Position numbers and translations under genes: made by a program. The notes beneath the pieces were generated by a model, which saw only the letters and a program-made list of their open reading frames with translations, ran no database searches and was not told the DNA's origin. Positions 33,331 through 43,948 of a stretch of DNA of 64,000 bases are shown in pieces. Position 1 is the stretch's first letter, and every line of letters begins with the position of its first letter. Source of the stretch: Verrucomicrobiaceae bacterium (GTDB lineage Bacteria; Pseudomonadota; Gammaproteobacteria; Pseudomonadales; CAMLJR01); NCBI GenBank assembly GCA_028293825.1, contig JAQGNY010000048.1:62001-126000 (forward strand). Reading direction: 5' to 3'.

Positions 33331-35496
33331 ATGTCCCCAAATTTTATTTTGACTGCAACGTGTCCGAAGGGATTAGAAGAATTACTTACGGATGAAATTT
33401 TTAGTTTTGGCGCTGAACTCGTGAAGCGCCATGTCGCTGGAATTACGGTGAGTGCGACGCTTGAAGTGGCGTATCGCTGTTGCTTATGGTCACGCTTGGC
33501 CAATCGAGTTTTAATGCCGCTCACATCGTTTTCGATTAATAGCGCCGAGTCGTTGTATGAGGGAATTGCGGCTGTTGAATGGAGTGAACATTTTACTTCA
33601 GAGCAAACGTTCGTTGTCGATTTCAACGGAACCAATCGCGCAATTACCAATACGCAATTCGGCGCGCAAAAAACTAAAGATGCGGTAGTCGACCATTTTG
33701 TAGCGCGTGGCGGACGACGGCCGTCGATTGATTTAAGAAATCCCGATTGGCGTCTGAACGTGCATTTACAACGCGATGAAGCCACCGTCAGTATCGATCT
33801 TGCCGGCGAGAGTTTGCATCGCCGCGGTTATCGCGAGCACGGCGGTATTGCGCCGTTAAAAGAAAATCTAGCCGCTGCGTTATTAATGCGAGCCGATTGG
33901 CCGGGCGTTGCTGCGCGTGGTGGCGCATTAATCGATCCGTTGTGCGGTTCCGGTACGCTATTAATCGAAGGCGCATTAATGGCGATGGATATCGCGCCGG
34001 GAATTTTGCGCGAACGCTGGTCTTTCGAATCGTGGCTGCAGCATGATGCAGCAGTATGGAAGCATTTATACGACGACGCATTGCAGCGTAAACACAATGC
34101 GATGCAGAGGCAGTGGCCGGAAATTCGCGGTTACGATGCCAGCTCCGCAGCACTGCGCGCGGCAGAAGAAAATATCGAACAAGCGGATTTAACCGGCAAA
34201 GTGCGCGTAATGCGTAAAGAGCTCGCCCATTTTGTACGACCCACTCATCAAATTCTCGATACCGGTCTAGTCATCACTAATCCGCCGTATGGCGAGCGTT
34301 TGGGTGAGCAGGAAAGTCTTAAACATTTATACGCGCATCTCGGCGAACGTTTGCGCGAAGAATTTAAAGGTTGGAGCGCTGCAGTTTTCACCGGCAATCC
34401 CGACTTGGGCAAAACGATGGGACTGCGCAGCAATAAACAATACCGTTTATTCAACGGCGCAATTCCCGCACAGCTTTTATTGTTCGATATCGACGCGCAA
34501 TATTTTGTTGATCGCGATAAGCCGTTGCTATCTGAGCGCTTACCGGCGCCGGAGTTAAGCAGCGGCGCGCAAATGTTTGCGAATCGCTTGCAGAAAAATC
34601 GCAAACGCCTGCAGAAATGGATCCAGCAGAGCGGCGTAAGCTGTTACCGCCTTTACGATGCCGACATGCCCGAATACGCAGTCGCTGTCGATTATTACGG
34701 CGATAAAGTTCACGTCGCCGAATACGCAGCGCCGTCCAGCATTGACGAAGCTGCAGCGCAGCAACGACTCGATGAAGTGCTGTCTGCAATTCCGGTGGTG
34801 CTGAATATTTCTACCGATAGAATTGTATTGAAGCAGCGCGCGCGGCAACGCGGCAAAACGCAATATCAAAAATTAGCGCAGCGTCAGGAGTTTTTTGAAG
34901 TACGCGAAGGCGAAGCGCGGCTGCTGATTAATCTGAACGATTATCTCGATACCGGCTTGTTTCTCGATCACCGTCCCGTGCGCAGAAAAATTTTTGAAAT
35001 TGCGAAAGGAAAACGATTTCTGAATTTGTTTTGCTACACCGCCACCGCGAGTCTGCACGCAGCCTTGGGCGGCGCGAAAACCACCACCAGCGTCGATATG
35101 TCGCAGACGTATCTCGATTGGGCTCGACGCAATTTAGCGGTGAACGGTTTAAGCGAGGCGCGCAATCATTTGGAGCAGGCCGATTGCCGACGCTGGCTTG
35201 CCGACTGCAAACAGGACTTCGATTTGATCCTGCTTGATCCGCCGACATTTTCAAATTCCAAACGCATGGACGATACGCTCGATATTCAACGCGATCACGT
35301 GGATTTGATTCACCAAGCCGTTCGCGTATTAGCGCCCGGCGGTTTGCTGATTTTTTCCAACAACCGTAAACGCTTCCAACTCGATCCGGTATTAAGTGAA
35401 ATATTCGACGTGAAAGATATGTCGCGCTGGTCGCTTGATCCCGACTTCGAACGCGTACCGGATATTCATCAGTGCTGGTTTATTTCACATAAATAA
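33331..35496 (+). CDS. rlmL: 23S rRNA (G2445-N2)/(G2069-N7) methyltransferase RlmKL
   Basis: This 721-residue fused enzyme makes m2G2445 and m7G2069 in 23S rRNA. The N-terminal half has a THUMP domain and a methyltransferase domain with D-P-L-C-G-S-G-T and the catalytic N-P-P-Y-G-E-R. The C-terminal half is a second Rossmann methyltransferase with L-F-C-Y-T-A-T and D-P-P-T-F-S-N-S. Fusion of both is normal in Gammaproteobacteria. ATG 33331 is preferred over an upstream TTG at 33304, although its ribosome site is weak. The hairpin at 35508 lies just behind its stop. rmf is divergent upstream. Confidence 0.95.
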   Translation: MSPNFILTATCPKGLEELLTDEIFSFGAELVKRHVAGITVSATLEVAYRCCLWSRLANRVLMPLTSFSINSAESLYEGIAAVEWSEHFTSEQTFVVDFNGTNRAITNTQFGAQKTKDAVVDHFVARGGRRPSIDLRNPDWRLNVHLQRDEATVSIDLAGESLHRRGYREHGGIAPLKENLAAALLMRADWPGVAARGGALIDPLCGSGTLLIEGALMAMDIAPGILRERWSFESWLQHDAAVWKHLYDDALQRKHNAMQRQWPEIRGYDASSAALRAAEENIEQADLTGKVRVMRKELAHFVRPTHQILDTGLVITNPPYGERLGEQESLKHLYAHLGERLREEFKGWSAAVFTGNPDLGKTMGLRSNKQYRLFNGAIPAQLLLFDIDAQYFVDRDKPLLSERLPAPELSSGAQMFANRLQKNRKRLQKWIQQSGVSCYRLYDADMPEYAVAVDYYGDKVHVAEYAAPSSIDEAAAQQRLDEVLSAIPVVLNISTDRIVLKQRARQRGKTQYQKLAQRQEFFEVREGEARLLINLNDYLDTGLFLDHRPVRRKIFEIAKGKRFLNLFCYTATASLHAALGGAKTTTSVDMSQTYLDWARRNLAVNGLSEARNHLEQADCRRWLADCKQDFDLILLDPPTFSNSKRMDDTLDIQRDHVDLIHQAVRVLAPGGLLIFSNNRKRFQLDPVLSEIFDVKDMSRWSLDPDFERVPDIHQCWFISHK

Positions 35497-35500
35497 CGGG

Positions 35501-35532
35501 CAAAAAAATGGCAGCGCTCGCTGCGCTGCCAT
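35501..35532 (-). terminator. Rho-independent terminator between rlmL and the FN3 gene
   Basis: ATGGCAGCGC (35508-35517) and GCGCTGCCAT (35523-35532) form a ten-pair stem with a five-base loop. On the minus strand it is followed by a run of T, so it ends the FN3 transcript. On the plus strand it follows the rlmL stop by 12 bp but has no T run. Confidence 0.85.
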
Positions 35533-35562
35533 TGGTGCTCTCGATAAAAATCTATGCGTTGA

Positions 35563-36003
35563 TTATTTACCCAGTGCGGCCTGCGCTACGGTAGACAGCG
35601 TGCTTTTCAGCCCTTTGCTATCGACAGCGGAAATGGCGAAATAATAAGTGTCAGGGGTATAGGCTTCGAAAGCGGCGGTTGCGGAAGTGCCCTTAGCCAC
35701 TTTGATCGTACCTTTAGCGTCGTCGATGGTGCGCGTCCAATACACTTCGTAACCCGACAATTCACTTTCTTTTAACGGCGTGCCGTCTGCACGGGTAGCG
35801 GGAATGCTCCAGCTCAAGTTCGCGCGGTACGCCTTGCAATATTTTGCGCGGTTATAAATCAATACGCTGCTGCCATCCGGGCATTTGCTGCCGCCGCTCG
35901 TGAACTGTTTGTAGTTGGCGCCGTTGATGGTAACCGCGTTAGCTTGGACTGCGAGCAGTAAAAGAGAGAGTGCACCGAGACGAGTGAGCATTGATTTACG
36001 CAT
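35563..36003 (-). CDS. Secreted fibronectin type III domain protein
   Basis: The protein has 146 residues with a signal peptide (M-R-K-S-M-L-T-R-L, cut near A-N-A-V). A short Cys-containing region (S-K-C-P-D-G and K-Y-C-K-A) is followed by one FN3-like domain, with L-S-W-S-I-P, G-Y-E-V-Y-W-T-R and T-Y-Y-F-A-I-S-A-V-D-S. The open frame continues upstream to 36132, but ATG 36003 has AGGA nine bases ahead and gives the natural signal. FN3 domains mediate binding to proteins or glycans outside the cell. It is a single gene with its own terminator. The exact partner is unknown. Confidence 0.85.
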   Translation of the reverse strand: MRKSMLTRLGALSLLLLAVQANAVTINGANYKQFTSGGSKCPDGSSVLIYNRAKYCKAYRANLSWSIPATRADGTPLKESELSGYEVYWTRTIDDAKGTIKVAKGTSATAAFEAYTPDTYYFAISAVDSKGLKSTLSTVAQAALGK

Positions 36004-36285
36004 GATTGTCCTACCGATAATGATTGAAGATCTCTTCCGTGTACCCAAGTCTGCCGATCGAAATCGCCATAACTGTCCGCATGTACCTAGCTTAGGAGAC
36101 CCTGGAGAATTACCCATAGGTAGTAAACGCAAATGTGATCTGATCGCCAGAGCGCGCGGGACTGGATCGAGAGATTGCGGAAATTAAGCCAATTAACCGG
36201 ATTTTTTAGGCGTGCGTGAATCGCAGAAAGGGATTTCTATAGGCTCTGTCGATCTCGCAAGAGCAATTGCGGCAGGACGGACGGC

Positions 36286-37512
<1,227 letters not shown>

Positions 37513-37574
37513 TTAGCGGTTTTGTCATTTGTGTTCGGTATGTTTTCGCCATGACATCACGTAGGAGCCGTGCC

Positions 37575-37763
37575 ATGAATGATCGCAATGCTATTTCCGT
37601 TACCTCGCGCGAACGGTTGCGTTTAGAAATCGCTTCGCAAACCGATAGGTTTTTGCAAGAAGGCGGTCATATCGAACAGATTCGCGTAGGTCAAACCGAT
37701 GTAACGCGACCGATCGGTCCGGTGTGGTGGGACGCGCGCACCAGTAGCCCGTTGTTAATGTAA
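37575..37763 (+). CDS. Small hypothetical protein between dapE and dapD
   Basis: This 62-residue protein has a charged helix (R-E-R-L-R-L-E-I-A) followed by F-L-Q-E-G-G-H-I-E-Q-I and a C-terminal G-P-V-W-W-D. An AGGAG site lies seven bases ahead of ATG 37575, so translation is likely; in-frame starts further upstream lack one. The helix plus G-G-x-I-x-Q-I pattern recalls short pseudomonad proteins of unknown role. It is opposite in strand to the dap genes on both sides. No secretion signal is present. Function unknown. Confidence 0.65.
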   Translation: MNDRNAISVTSRERLRLEIASQTDRFLQEGGHIEQIRVGQTDVTRPIGPVWWDARTSSPLLM

Positions 37764-37839
37764 ATTAAAAGCGGCTACAAAATTAAATGCTGGCGAATTG
37801 CTGAAATTTCATAAGTCGCGCTGACATCGCTGTTTACAT

Positions 37840-37872
37840 GGATGCCGAAAGTCACTGCGATTTTCGGCATCC
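37840..37872. terminator. Hairpin beyond the end of dapD
   Basis: GGATGCCGAAA (37840-37850) pairs perfectly with TTTCGGCATCC (37862-37872) across an 11-base loop. It lies between the convergent small gene and dapD and could end either transcript, but no T run follows on either side. Confidence 0.45.
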
Positions 37873-37897
37873 ACGCAATTGTGTTGTGCCCGCTACT

Positions 37898-38935
37898 TTA
37901 ATTGTGTGCGTGCAATTCGGCATTTAACTCGATGGCCGATTTATTCGTTAACACTTCGAGTGCGCCATTTTGCGAATTGCGGCGAAATAATAAATCGTCT
38001 TTACCCGACAATTCGCGCGCTTTTACTTTGCGCACCAGTTGGCCTTTGTCGTCGAGCACCGATGCAACCGAGCCGGCAGTTACATACAATCCCGCTTCGA
38101 TGGTACAGCGATCACCGAGTGGAATTCCGACACCGGCATTCGCGCCGATCAAGCAGCCTTTACCGAGCGAAATAATAATATTGTTGCCGCCGGATAACGT
38201 GCCCATCGTTGAACAGCCACCGCCTAAATCCGAACCTGCGCCGACGAATACACCGGCGGAAATGCGGCCTTCGACCATGCCGGGGCCTTCGGTGCCGGCG
38301 TTAAAATTGACGAAGCCTTCATGCATTATCGTCGTGCCTTCGCCGAGATAGGCACCCAGACGAACGCGCGCGGTATGCGCAATACGCACGCCGCTCGGTA
38401 CCACGTAATTGGTCATTTTCGGGAATTTATCGACCGACATTACTTCGAGTAATTCGCCACGCAGGCGCGCGCGGAATTGACGTTGCGGCAATTCGCTAAG
38501 ATCAATTGCGCCTTCGTTAGTCCACGCCACATTCGGCAATACACCGAAAATACCGGCTAAAACGATACCGTGCGGCTTGACCAGGCGATGCGATAACAGA
38601 TGCAATTTCAAATACGCTTCGGCAACGGATTTCGGCGCTTCGTCGGTGGCGAGCACGGTTAACACCATCGGGCGCGTGCTGTCGAGCAATGCTTCGGCGA
38701 TGTCGGCTTGCTCTGTCGCGCCAGCGCTGCGCAGCGTTTTAATTAAAGTTTGCAGCTCGTTGTTGCTTAATTCGATGGCGGCATTCGCGCCGATTTTTGA
38801 ACCGGCCTCGGCAATCGCGGCAACGATTGCGGCATCGGGATTTAATAATGGACGCGGATAAAACACATCGAGCCACTCGCCTTTTTGATTTTTGGTGCCG
38901 ACGCCAAGACCGATTGCAAACAAAGATTGAGTCAT
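37898..38935 (-). CDS. dapD: 2,3,4,5-tetrahydropyridine-2,6-dicarboxylate N-succinyltransferase
   Basis: DapD transfers succinyl from succinyl-CoA to tetrahydrodipicolinate in the lysine/diaminopimelate route. The 345-residue product is the longer pseudomonad-type form (the E. coli enzyme has about 274). It starts M-T-Q-S-L-F-A-I-G-L-G-V-G-T and ends with a left-handed beta-helix of hexapeptide repeats (V-R-L-G-A-Y-L-G-E-G; G-G-C-S-T-M-G-T-L-S-G-G). ATG 38935 is used with AGG upstream; the frame is open further. The ArsC-like gene is 31 bp upstream and is probably co-transcribed. Confidence 0.96.
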   Translation of the reverse strand: MTQSLFAIGLGVGTKNQKGEWLDVFYPRPLLNPDAAIVAAIAEAGSKIGANAAIELSNNELQTLIKTLRSAGATEQADIAEALLDSTRPMVLTVLATDEAPKSVAEAYLKLHLLSHRLVKPHGIVLAGIFGVLPNVAWTNEGAIDLSELPQRQFRARLRGELLEVMSVDKFPKMTNYVVPSGVRIAHTARVRLGAYLGEGTTIMHEGFVNFNAGTEGPGMVEGRISAGVFVGAGSDLGGGCSTMGTLSGGNNIIISLGKGCLIGANAGVGIPLGDRCTIEAGLYVTAGSVASVLDDKGQLVRKVKARELSGKDDLLFRRNSQNGALEVLTNKSAIELNAELHAHN

Positions 38936-38966
38936 GTGAGTACCTGAATTTCTGCTGTGTACGAGA

Positions 38967-39326
38967 TTAGAGGGTATGTGTTTTAAAAATATCGCGATAA
39001 GTTTTTTCACTGAAACCGACAAAGCGCTGATGACCGATATCGAGCACGGGTCGCTTGATCAGTGCAGGATGTTCAATCATTAATGCCGCGACATTATCTG
39101 CTGTGACTTGCGCGCGCAGATTTTCGTCGAGCTGCTTCCACGTCGTGCCGCGTTTATTCAGCAGCGTATCGATACCGATTTCGTCGAGCCAAGTTTGCGT
39201 CTGCTGCAGCTGCAAACCATCGCTGCGAAAATCGTGAAAGCGATATTCAATGTGATGCTGATCGAGCCATTGCCGTGCTTTTTTTACGGTGTCGCAATTT
39301 TTGATGCCATACAGCGTCGCGCTCAT
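38967..39326 (-). CDS. ArsC/Spx-like protein (YffB family)
   Basis: This 119-residue thioredoxin-fold protein has the single-cysteine active site N-C-D-T-V-K-K near its start and the family's K-R-P-V-L-D-I near residue 95. It is of the YffB type, related to arsenate reductase ArsC, but without evidence of arsenate use and without other ars genes nearby. E. coli yffB lies directly next to dapE, so linkage to dap genes is a common pattern. ATG 39326 has GAGGAG upstream; the open frame extends to 39479. Its role is thought to be thiol-related but is unproven. Confidence 0.9.
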   Translation of the reverse strand: MSATLYGIKNCDTVKKARQWLDQHHIEYRFHDFRSDGLQLQQTQTWLDEIGIDTLLNKRGTTWKQLDENLRAQVTADNVAALMIEHPALIKRPVLDIGHQRFVGFSEKTYRDIFKTHTL

Positions 39327-39400
39327 AATATTGCTCCTCGTTTCAGGTGCGTCTGTGTGCGCTTCTATTTTCGCAGAGAGCGAGCATAACAAACTCGCGG

Positions 39401-40054
39401 CTAAGCCTTTTTGGTTTTTTTGGCGTGCTTGCGCTCGGGATAAACTGTGCGGCAAATATCGCAAATAGTGCCGTCGCAACCGCGCGCCGAGCAGTATTCG
39501 CGGCCGTAATAAATAATCTGCAGATGCAGATCGTTCCAGCTGTCGCGCGGAAATAAACGTTTTAAATCGCGCTCGGTTTGCACCACATTTTTACCGCTGG
39601 ATAAACCCCAGCGCTGCGCCAGCCGATGAATATGCGTATCGACCGGGAATGCCGGCTCGCCGAACGCCTGCGACATCACGACGCTCGCGGTCTTGTGGCC
39701 GACACCGGGTAACTCTTCCAATTGCGCCATATCGGCCGGCACTTCGCCCTTGTATTTTTCAATCAAAATTTTCGACAGGCCGCTAATCGCTTTAGCTTTT
39801 TGTGGCGACAGACCGCACGGTCGAATAATCGCCTGAATTTTTTCGACCGGCACTCTTGCCATGTCGAACGGATTGTCGGCAAGCGCAAATAGCGCTGGCG
39901 TTACCGTGTTCACGCGCGCGTCGGTGCACTGCGCGGAAAGTAAAACAGAAATTAACAGCGTGAATGCATCTTTGTGATCGAGCGGAATAGGCGGTGCCGG
40001 ATATAACGTCTGCAGGCGTTTTAAAACGAAATCGGCGCGATCTTTTTTTAACAT
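39401..40054 (-). CDS. nth: Endonuclease III (unusual sub-type)
   Basis: This base-excision repair enzyme cuts oxidised pyrimidines from DNA. The 217-residue product has the helix-hairpin-helix L-P-G-V-G-H-K-T-A with catalytic Lys121 and the catalytic Asp139 in P-V-D-T-H-I-H. The C-terminal cysteines are 188, 193, 198 and 201, a C-X4-C-X4-C-X2-C spacing. The E. coli enzyme has C-X6-C-X2-C-X5-C for its 4Fe-4S cluster. The body (P-L-D-H-K-D; I-R-P-C-G-L-S) resembles forms from Bacteroidetes/Verrucomicrobia. It sits among dap genes, not beside rnf as in E. coli. No clear ribosome site. Confidence 0.93.
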   Translation of the reverse strand: MLKKDRADFVLKRLQTLYPAPPIPLDHKDAFTLLISVLLSAQCTDARVNTVTPALFALADNPFDMARVPVEKIQAIIRPCGLSPQKAKAISGLSKILIEKYKGEVPADMAQLEELPGVGHKTASVVMSQAFGEPAFPVDTHIHRLAQRWGLSSGKNVVQTERDLKRLFPRDSWNDLHLQIIYYGREYCSARGCDGTICDICRTVYPERKHAKKTKKA

Positions 40055-40073
40055 AGTTTAATTACGGGCCGCA

Positions 40074-41261
40074 TTAGAGCGAATTGATAAAGCGGCGAAT
40101 GCGCGTAGCGGCTTCAATACATTCATCGAGCGTTGCCACCAGCGCCATGCGCACGCGACGCTCGCCTGGATTATGGCCAGCGCTGGCGCGGGCGAGAAGT
40201 TGCCCCGGCAACACGGTGACATTTTCGGCGCGAAACAATTCGCGCGTGAACTGCGTGTCGTCCAACGGCGTGCCGGCCCACAAATAAAAACCGGCATCCG
40301 GTTTGGTCACGTCTAATGCAGCGCCGAGTATGTCGAGTACGGCGTCGAATTTTTTTCGGTATTGCGTGCGGTTGTCTTGTACGTGCTGTTCGTCATTCCA
40401 CGCGGCGATACTTGCCAGTTGGTGTTGCACCGGCATCGCGCAGCCGTGATAGGTTCGATACAGCAGAAATTTTTTCAGAATTTGCGCATCGCCGGCGACA
40501 AAACCAGAACGCAGTCCCGGTACATTCGAGCGTTTTGACAGGCTGTGAAATACCACGCAGCGCCGATAGTCATCGCGACCGATTTGCGCGCAAGCCTGCA
40601 GCAAACCGAGTGGTGGATTGGCCTCATCGAAATAAATTTCGGAATAACATTCGTCGCTGGCGATGATGAAATCATGGCGATCCGCCAGCGCAATTAATTT
40701 TTCCAGCGTCGCGCGATCGAGCACCGCACCGGTTGGATTGCCGGGACTGCATAAAAATAATAATTGGCAGCGCTGCCATACGTCGGCGGGAATGGCGTCG
40801 AAATCCGGGACGAAATTATTCGACGCGATGCAATTAATAAAATATGGCTGTGCACCGGATAAATACGCGGCGCCTTCGTAAATTTGATAGAACGGATTGG
40901 GCGAAATCACCAGCGGATTTTTGCTGCGATCGACCACTGCCTGGGCGAAAGAAAATAACGCTTCGCGCGTGCCGCTCACCGGAACAATTTGCGTGTCGAC
41001 ATCGAGTGCGCGCAGATGAAAACGTTTTGTCGCCCAGTCTGAAATCGACTGACGCAATTCCACAATACCTTTCGTATTCGGGTAGGTGGAAAGCTGCGCG
41101 AGATTATCGCTCAGAATTTGGCGCACAAATTCGGGCGCGGGATGCTTGGGCTCGCCGATCGACAGCGCGATGGGCGCGATGGCGGGCGGAATAACACCCG
41201 CTTTCAATGCGGCCAATTTTTCGAAGGGATAGGGTTGTAACTTATCGAGATCGGGATTCAT
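40074..41261 (-). CDS. dapC: Succinyldiaminopimelate transaminase
   Basis: DapC moves the amino group from glutamate to N-succinyl-2-amino-6-oxopimelate, the step between DapD and DapE. The 395-residue product is a fold-type I PLP aminotransferase. It has L-S-I-G-E-P-K-H-P near residue 33, N-P-F-Y-Q-I-Y, the P-G-N-P-T-G motif, and the PLP lysine in S-L-S-K-R-S-N. The closest generic relatives are AspC/ArgD-like enzymes, but the dapD/dapE linkage and the glnD neighbour make DapC the best call. It begins 18 bp after the glnD stop and is followed by nth 19 bp on, so they are likely one operon. Confidence 0.93.
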   Translation of the reverse strand: MNPDLDKLQPYPFEKLAALKAGVIPPAIAPIALSIGEPKHPAPEFVRQILSDNLAQLSTYPNTKGIVELRQSISDWATKRFHLRALDVDTQIVPVSGTREALFSFAQAVVDRSKNPLVISPNPFYQIYEGAAYLSGAQPYFINCIASNNFVPDFDAIPADVWQRCQLLFLCSPGNPTGAVLDRATLEKLIALADRHDFIIASDECYSEIYFDEANPPLGLLQACAQIGRDDYRRCVVFHSLSKRSNVPGLRSGFVAGDAQILKKFLLYRTYHGCAMPVQHQLASIAAWNDEQHVQDNRTQYRKKFDAVLDILGAALDVTKPDAGFYLWAGTPLDDTQFTRELFRAENVTVLPGQLLARASAGHNPGERRVRMALVATLDECIEAATRIRRFINSL

Positions 41262-41279
41262 TGAGCGTCGCGCCGGCGT

Positions 41280-43946
41280 TTAGGCGGCGGCCTTTTCATC
41301 CAATTCTTTTTTGATCGCCGTTTGAATGGCGTCGCACAGTTCCGGATCTTCAATCGGTTGCTGCTGAAGATCGGTAATAAAGAAAACGTCTTCTACGCGT
41401 TCGCCCAGCGTGGTGATTTTTGCATTCTGCAATTGAATACCGTAGCGATAAAAAATTCGGCCGATGCGCGCGAGCAGACCGGGGCGATCCGGCGTGATCA
41501 CTTCAAGCACGGTTAAATTTTTGTTGGGATCGGTAAACAATGTTGTCGATGTCGGCATCGCAAATAAACGCAGTTGACGCGGTGTGCGTTTGCGCATTAT
41601 TTCCGGGTACAGATCGGCTTTGTCGAGCTGCTCGCGCAGAAAGCGTTTGATGTGATCGAGCCGCTGCACATCGTCGACAATCGGTTTGCCGCTCGCGTCC
41701 AACACAAAGAACGTATAAAAAATAAAGCCGGTGCCGGAGTTATACAGGCGCGCATCTTGAATGCTTAAATCGAGCTGTTCCATTGCCGATGCAATCATCG
41801 CAAACAAGTGCGGACGATTGCGCGAGTGCACGAATATTTGAGTCGCGGCTTCGAATAGAATTTCGCTGCTTTCTTTGATCAGGACAACGGGTTCTTCGCG
41901 GTTGCGATGCTGCGCGATGGCCTGCGTATGCCAAACGACATCTTCGACTTTTTCACGCAGAAAATAATCTTCGCCGACGTTGGCCCACAGCTCGCGCAAT
42001 TCGTCTTCGCTGAAGCCGAGATATTCGAGTTGATCGATGGCGTTCTGCTGCGCCTCTTCAATCCATTCGTGTTTATCGATGGGATTTTCGAGGCCGCGGC
42101 GCAAGGCGCGTTTGGTTTCCGCATACAGCTGGCGCAGGAGTGACGCGCGCCATGCGTTCCATAAGGTCGGATTGGTGGCACTGATGTCGGCAACGGTTAA
42201 TGCAAATAAATAATCGAGATGCAATTGATCGCCGACCGCGAGCGCAAAGCGGCGCACGACTTCGGGATCGGAAATATCTTCGCGCTGCGCGACGGCCGAC
42301 ATCAGCAAATGTTTTTCAACCAGCCACGCGATCAAATTGCTGTCGCGTTTATTCAGCTCGTGGCGCTCGCAAAATGCGAGTGCATCGGTTGCACCAAGCG
42401 TTGAATGATCACCACCGCGGCCTTTCGCAATATCGTGGTAGAGGCCAGCGATAAATAACAGCTCGATTTTCGGCAAGCGTTTGACAATGCGCGCGATGAC
42501 CGGGTATTTCTGCAGTGCGTCGTCGTAGGTGAAGCGCCGCATATTTTTAACCACTTCGAGCGTGTGTGCGTCGACAGTATAAATATGAAATAAATCGTGC
42601 TGCATGCGGCCGACAATGCGGCCGAACTCGGGTAGATATTTGCCGAGTACGCCGTAGCGATTCATGCGCCGCAGTTGTTGCGCGACTTTAAAGGGCGAGC
42701 GCAGTAGTTCTAAAAATTGACGCGTGTTGCGGCGGTCTTCGCGAAAATGCTCGTCGATTAAATGCACGCTGGCGCGAATCAGCCGAATCGTGGCGGCGCG
42801 AATGCCATCGATATGCTCGTGCTGCGCCATCAATAAAAAAACTTCGAGTAGCGCCGACGGTGTTTTTTCGAAAACTTTGTCGTTACTGACTTCGAGATAA
42901 CCATTACGCACGCGAAAGCGCGTATTCAACTCAAGAATATTTTCCGGCTCGCAGGCGCGCAAAATCGCTTCATCGAAATGCTGCATCAGCACTTCGTTGA
43001 GTTCGCCCAGCGCCAGCGCCCAGCGGTAATACACCTGCATAAAGCGTTCGACGCCGAGTCGATTGGCGTCGTCTTCGTAACCGAACGAGCGTGCCAGACT
43101 GCGCTGGTGATCGAACAGCAGACGATCTTCTTCGCGACCGGCCTGCATGTGTAATGCGTACCGCACACGCCACAGAAAATCGCGGCCTTCCAGCAAAATG
43201 TTCAGTTCTTCGCGCGACAGAAAGCCGCGCTCTACCAACTCTTCGAGCTGTCGCGTTCCAAAATGCCGTTTGGTAACCCAGCCGATCATTTGAATATCGC
43301 GCAGGCCGCCCGGCGAACTTTTTACGTTGGGCTCGAGGTTGTACTCGGTATTGCCGTATTTGCGATGCCGCTCGATTTGTTCGTTCCACTTGGCGCGGAA
43401 AAAGTCGCTGCTCGGCCAAATTTGATCGGGGCTGGTCGCGGAGAGCATGGCATCGAGTAAATCGTTTGGCCCTGCGATCAGCCGGGATTCCATTAAGTTG
43501 GTGGCAACGGTGATATCGGCGGCGGCTTCGCGGCATTGCTCGACGGTGCGCACGCTATGGCCGATTTGTAAACCGATATCCCACAGGAAGGTAACGAAGG
43601 CTTCGGCATTGACGAGGCAATCGGCGCAGGATTCGGGCAATAAAATGAGTAGGTCGATATCAGAGTGCGGATGCAGTTCGCTGCGCCCATAACCGCCCAC
43701 GGCGATCAAACTGGGTTCAAGGCTCGCCCACTGTTGGCGCTGCCAAACGGAGCGGAGCAGCGCGTCAACGAATTCGGCTCGGGTATGAATCAGGTCGCGG
43801 ATGTTGTCGCCGTTGATGAACGCGTTGTTGAGGTATGTGTTGACTCGCTCGATCGCTGCCTTGCATTGCTGCAGCGAATTGCTCGCACTTAATGCGCTGC
43901 TGAATTCAGCGGCGTCGAATACTTCGGCGGGCAGTGACAGCGTCAT
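41280..43946 (-). CDS. glnD: [Protein-PII] uridylyltransferase / uridylyl-removing enzyme
   Basis: GlnD senses glutamine and adds UMP to, or removes it from, the PII proteins GlnB/GlnK, so setting nitrogen assimilation. The 888-residue product has the nucleotidyltransferase site G-G-Y-G-R-S-E-L with S-D-I-D-L-L-I near residue 95, an HD domain with L-Y-H-D-I-A-K near the middle, and two C-terminal ACT domains (V-I-T-P-D-R-P-G-L-L-A in the second). The length is that of the family. It follows map by only two bases (ATG 43946 to stop 43949), a common gammaproteobacterial order. Nothing is unusual. Confidence 0.97.
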   Translation of the reverse strand: MTLSLPAEVFDAAEFSSALSASNSLQQCKAAIERVNTYLNNAFINGDNIRDLIHTRAEFVDALLRSVWQRQQWASLEPSLIAVGGYGRSELHPHSDIDLLILLPESCADCLVNAEAFVTFLWDIGLQIGHSVRTVEQCREAAADITVATNLMESRLIAGPNDLLDAMLSATSPDQIWPSSDFFRAKWNEQIERHRKYGNTEYNLEPNVKSSPGGLRDIQMIGWVTKRHFGTRQLEELVERGFLSREELNILLEGRDFLWRVRYALHMQAGREEDRLLFDHQRSLARSFGYEDDANRLGVERFMQVYYRWALALGELNEVLMQHFDEAILRACEPENILELNTRFRVRNGYLEVSNDKVFEKTPSALLEVFLLMAQHEHIDGIRAATIRLIRASVHLIDEHFREDRRNTRQFLELLRSPFKVAQQLRRMNRYGVLGKYLPEFGRIVGRMQHDLFHIYTVDAHTLEVVKNMRRFTYDDALQKYPVIARIVKRLPKIELLFIAGLYHDIAKGRGGDHSTLGATDALAFCERHELNKRDSNLIAWLVEKHLLMSAVAQREDISDPEVVRRFALAVGDQLHLDYLFALTVADISATNPTLWNAWRASLLRQLYAETKRALRRGLENPIDKHEWIEEAQQNAIDQLEYLGFSEDELRELWANVGEDYFLREKVEDVVWHTQAIAQHRNREEPVVLIKESSEILFEAATQIFVHSRNRPHLFAMIASAMEQLDLSIQDARLYNSGTGFIFYTFFVLDASGKPIVDDVQRLDHIKRFLREQLDKADLYPEIMRKRTPRQLRLFAMPTSTTLFTDPNKNLTVLEVITPDRPGLLARIGRIFYRYGIQLQNAKITTLGERVEDVFFITDLQQQPIEDPELCDAIQTAIKKELDEKAAA

Positions 43947-43948
43947 AT

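Noticed and set aside
38967..39326. Arsenate resistance function for the ArsC-like gene
   Set aside because: It has the YffB form, lies with dap genes and has no arsB, arsR or acr3 near.
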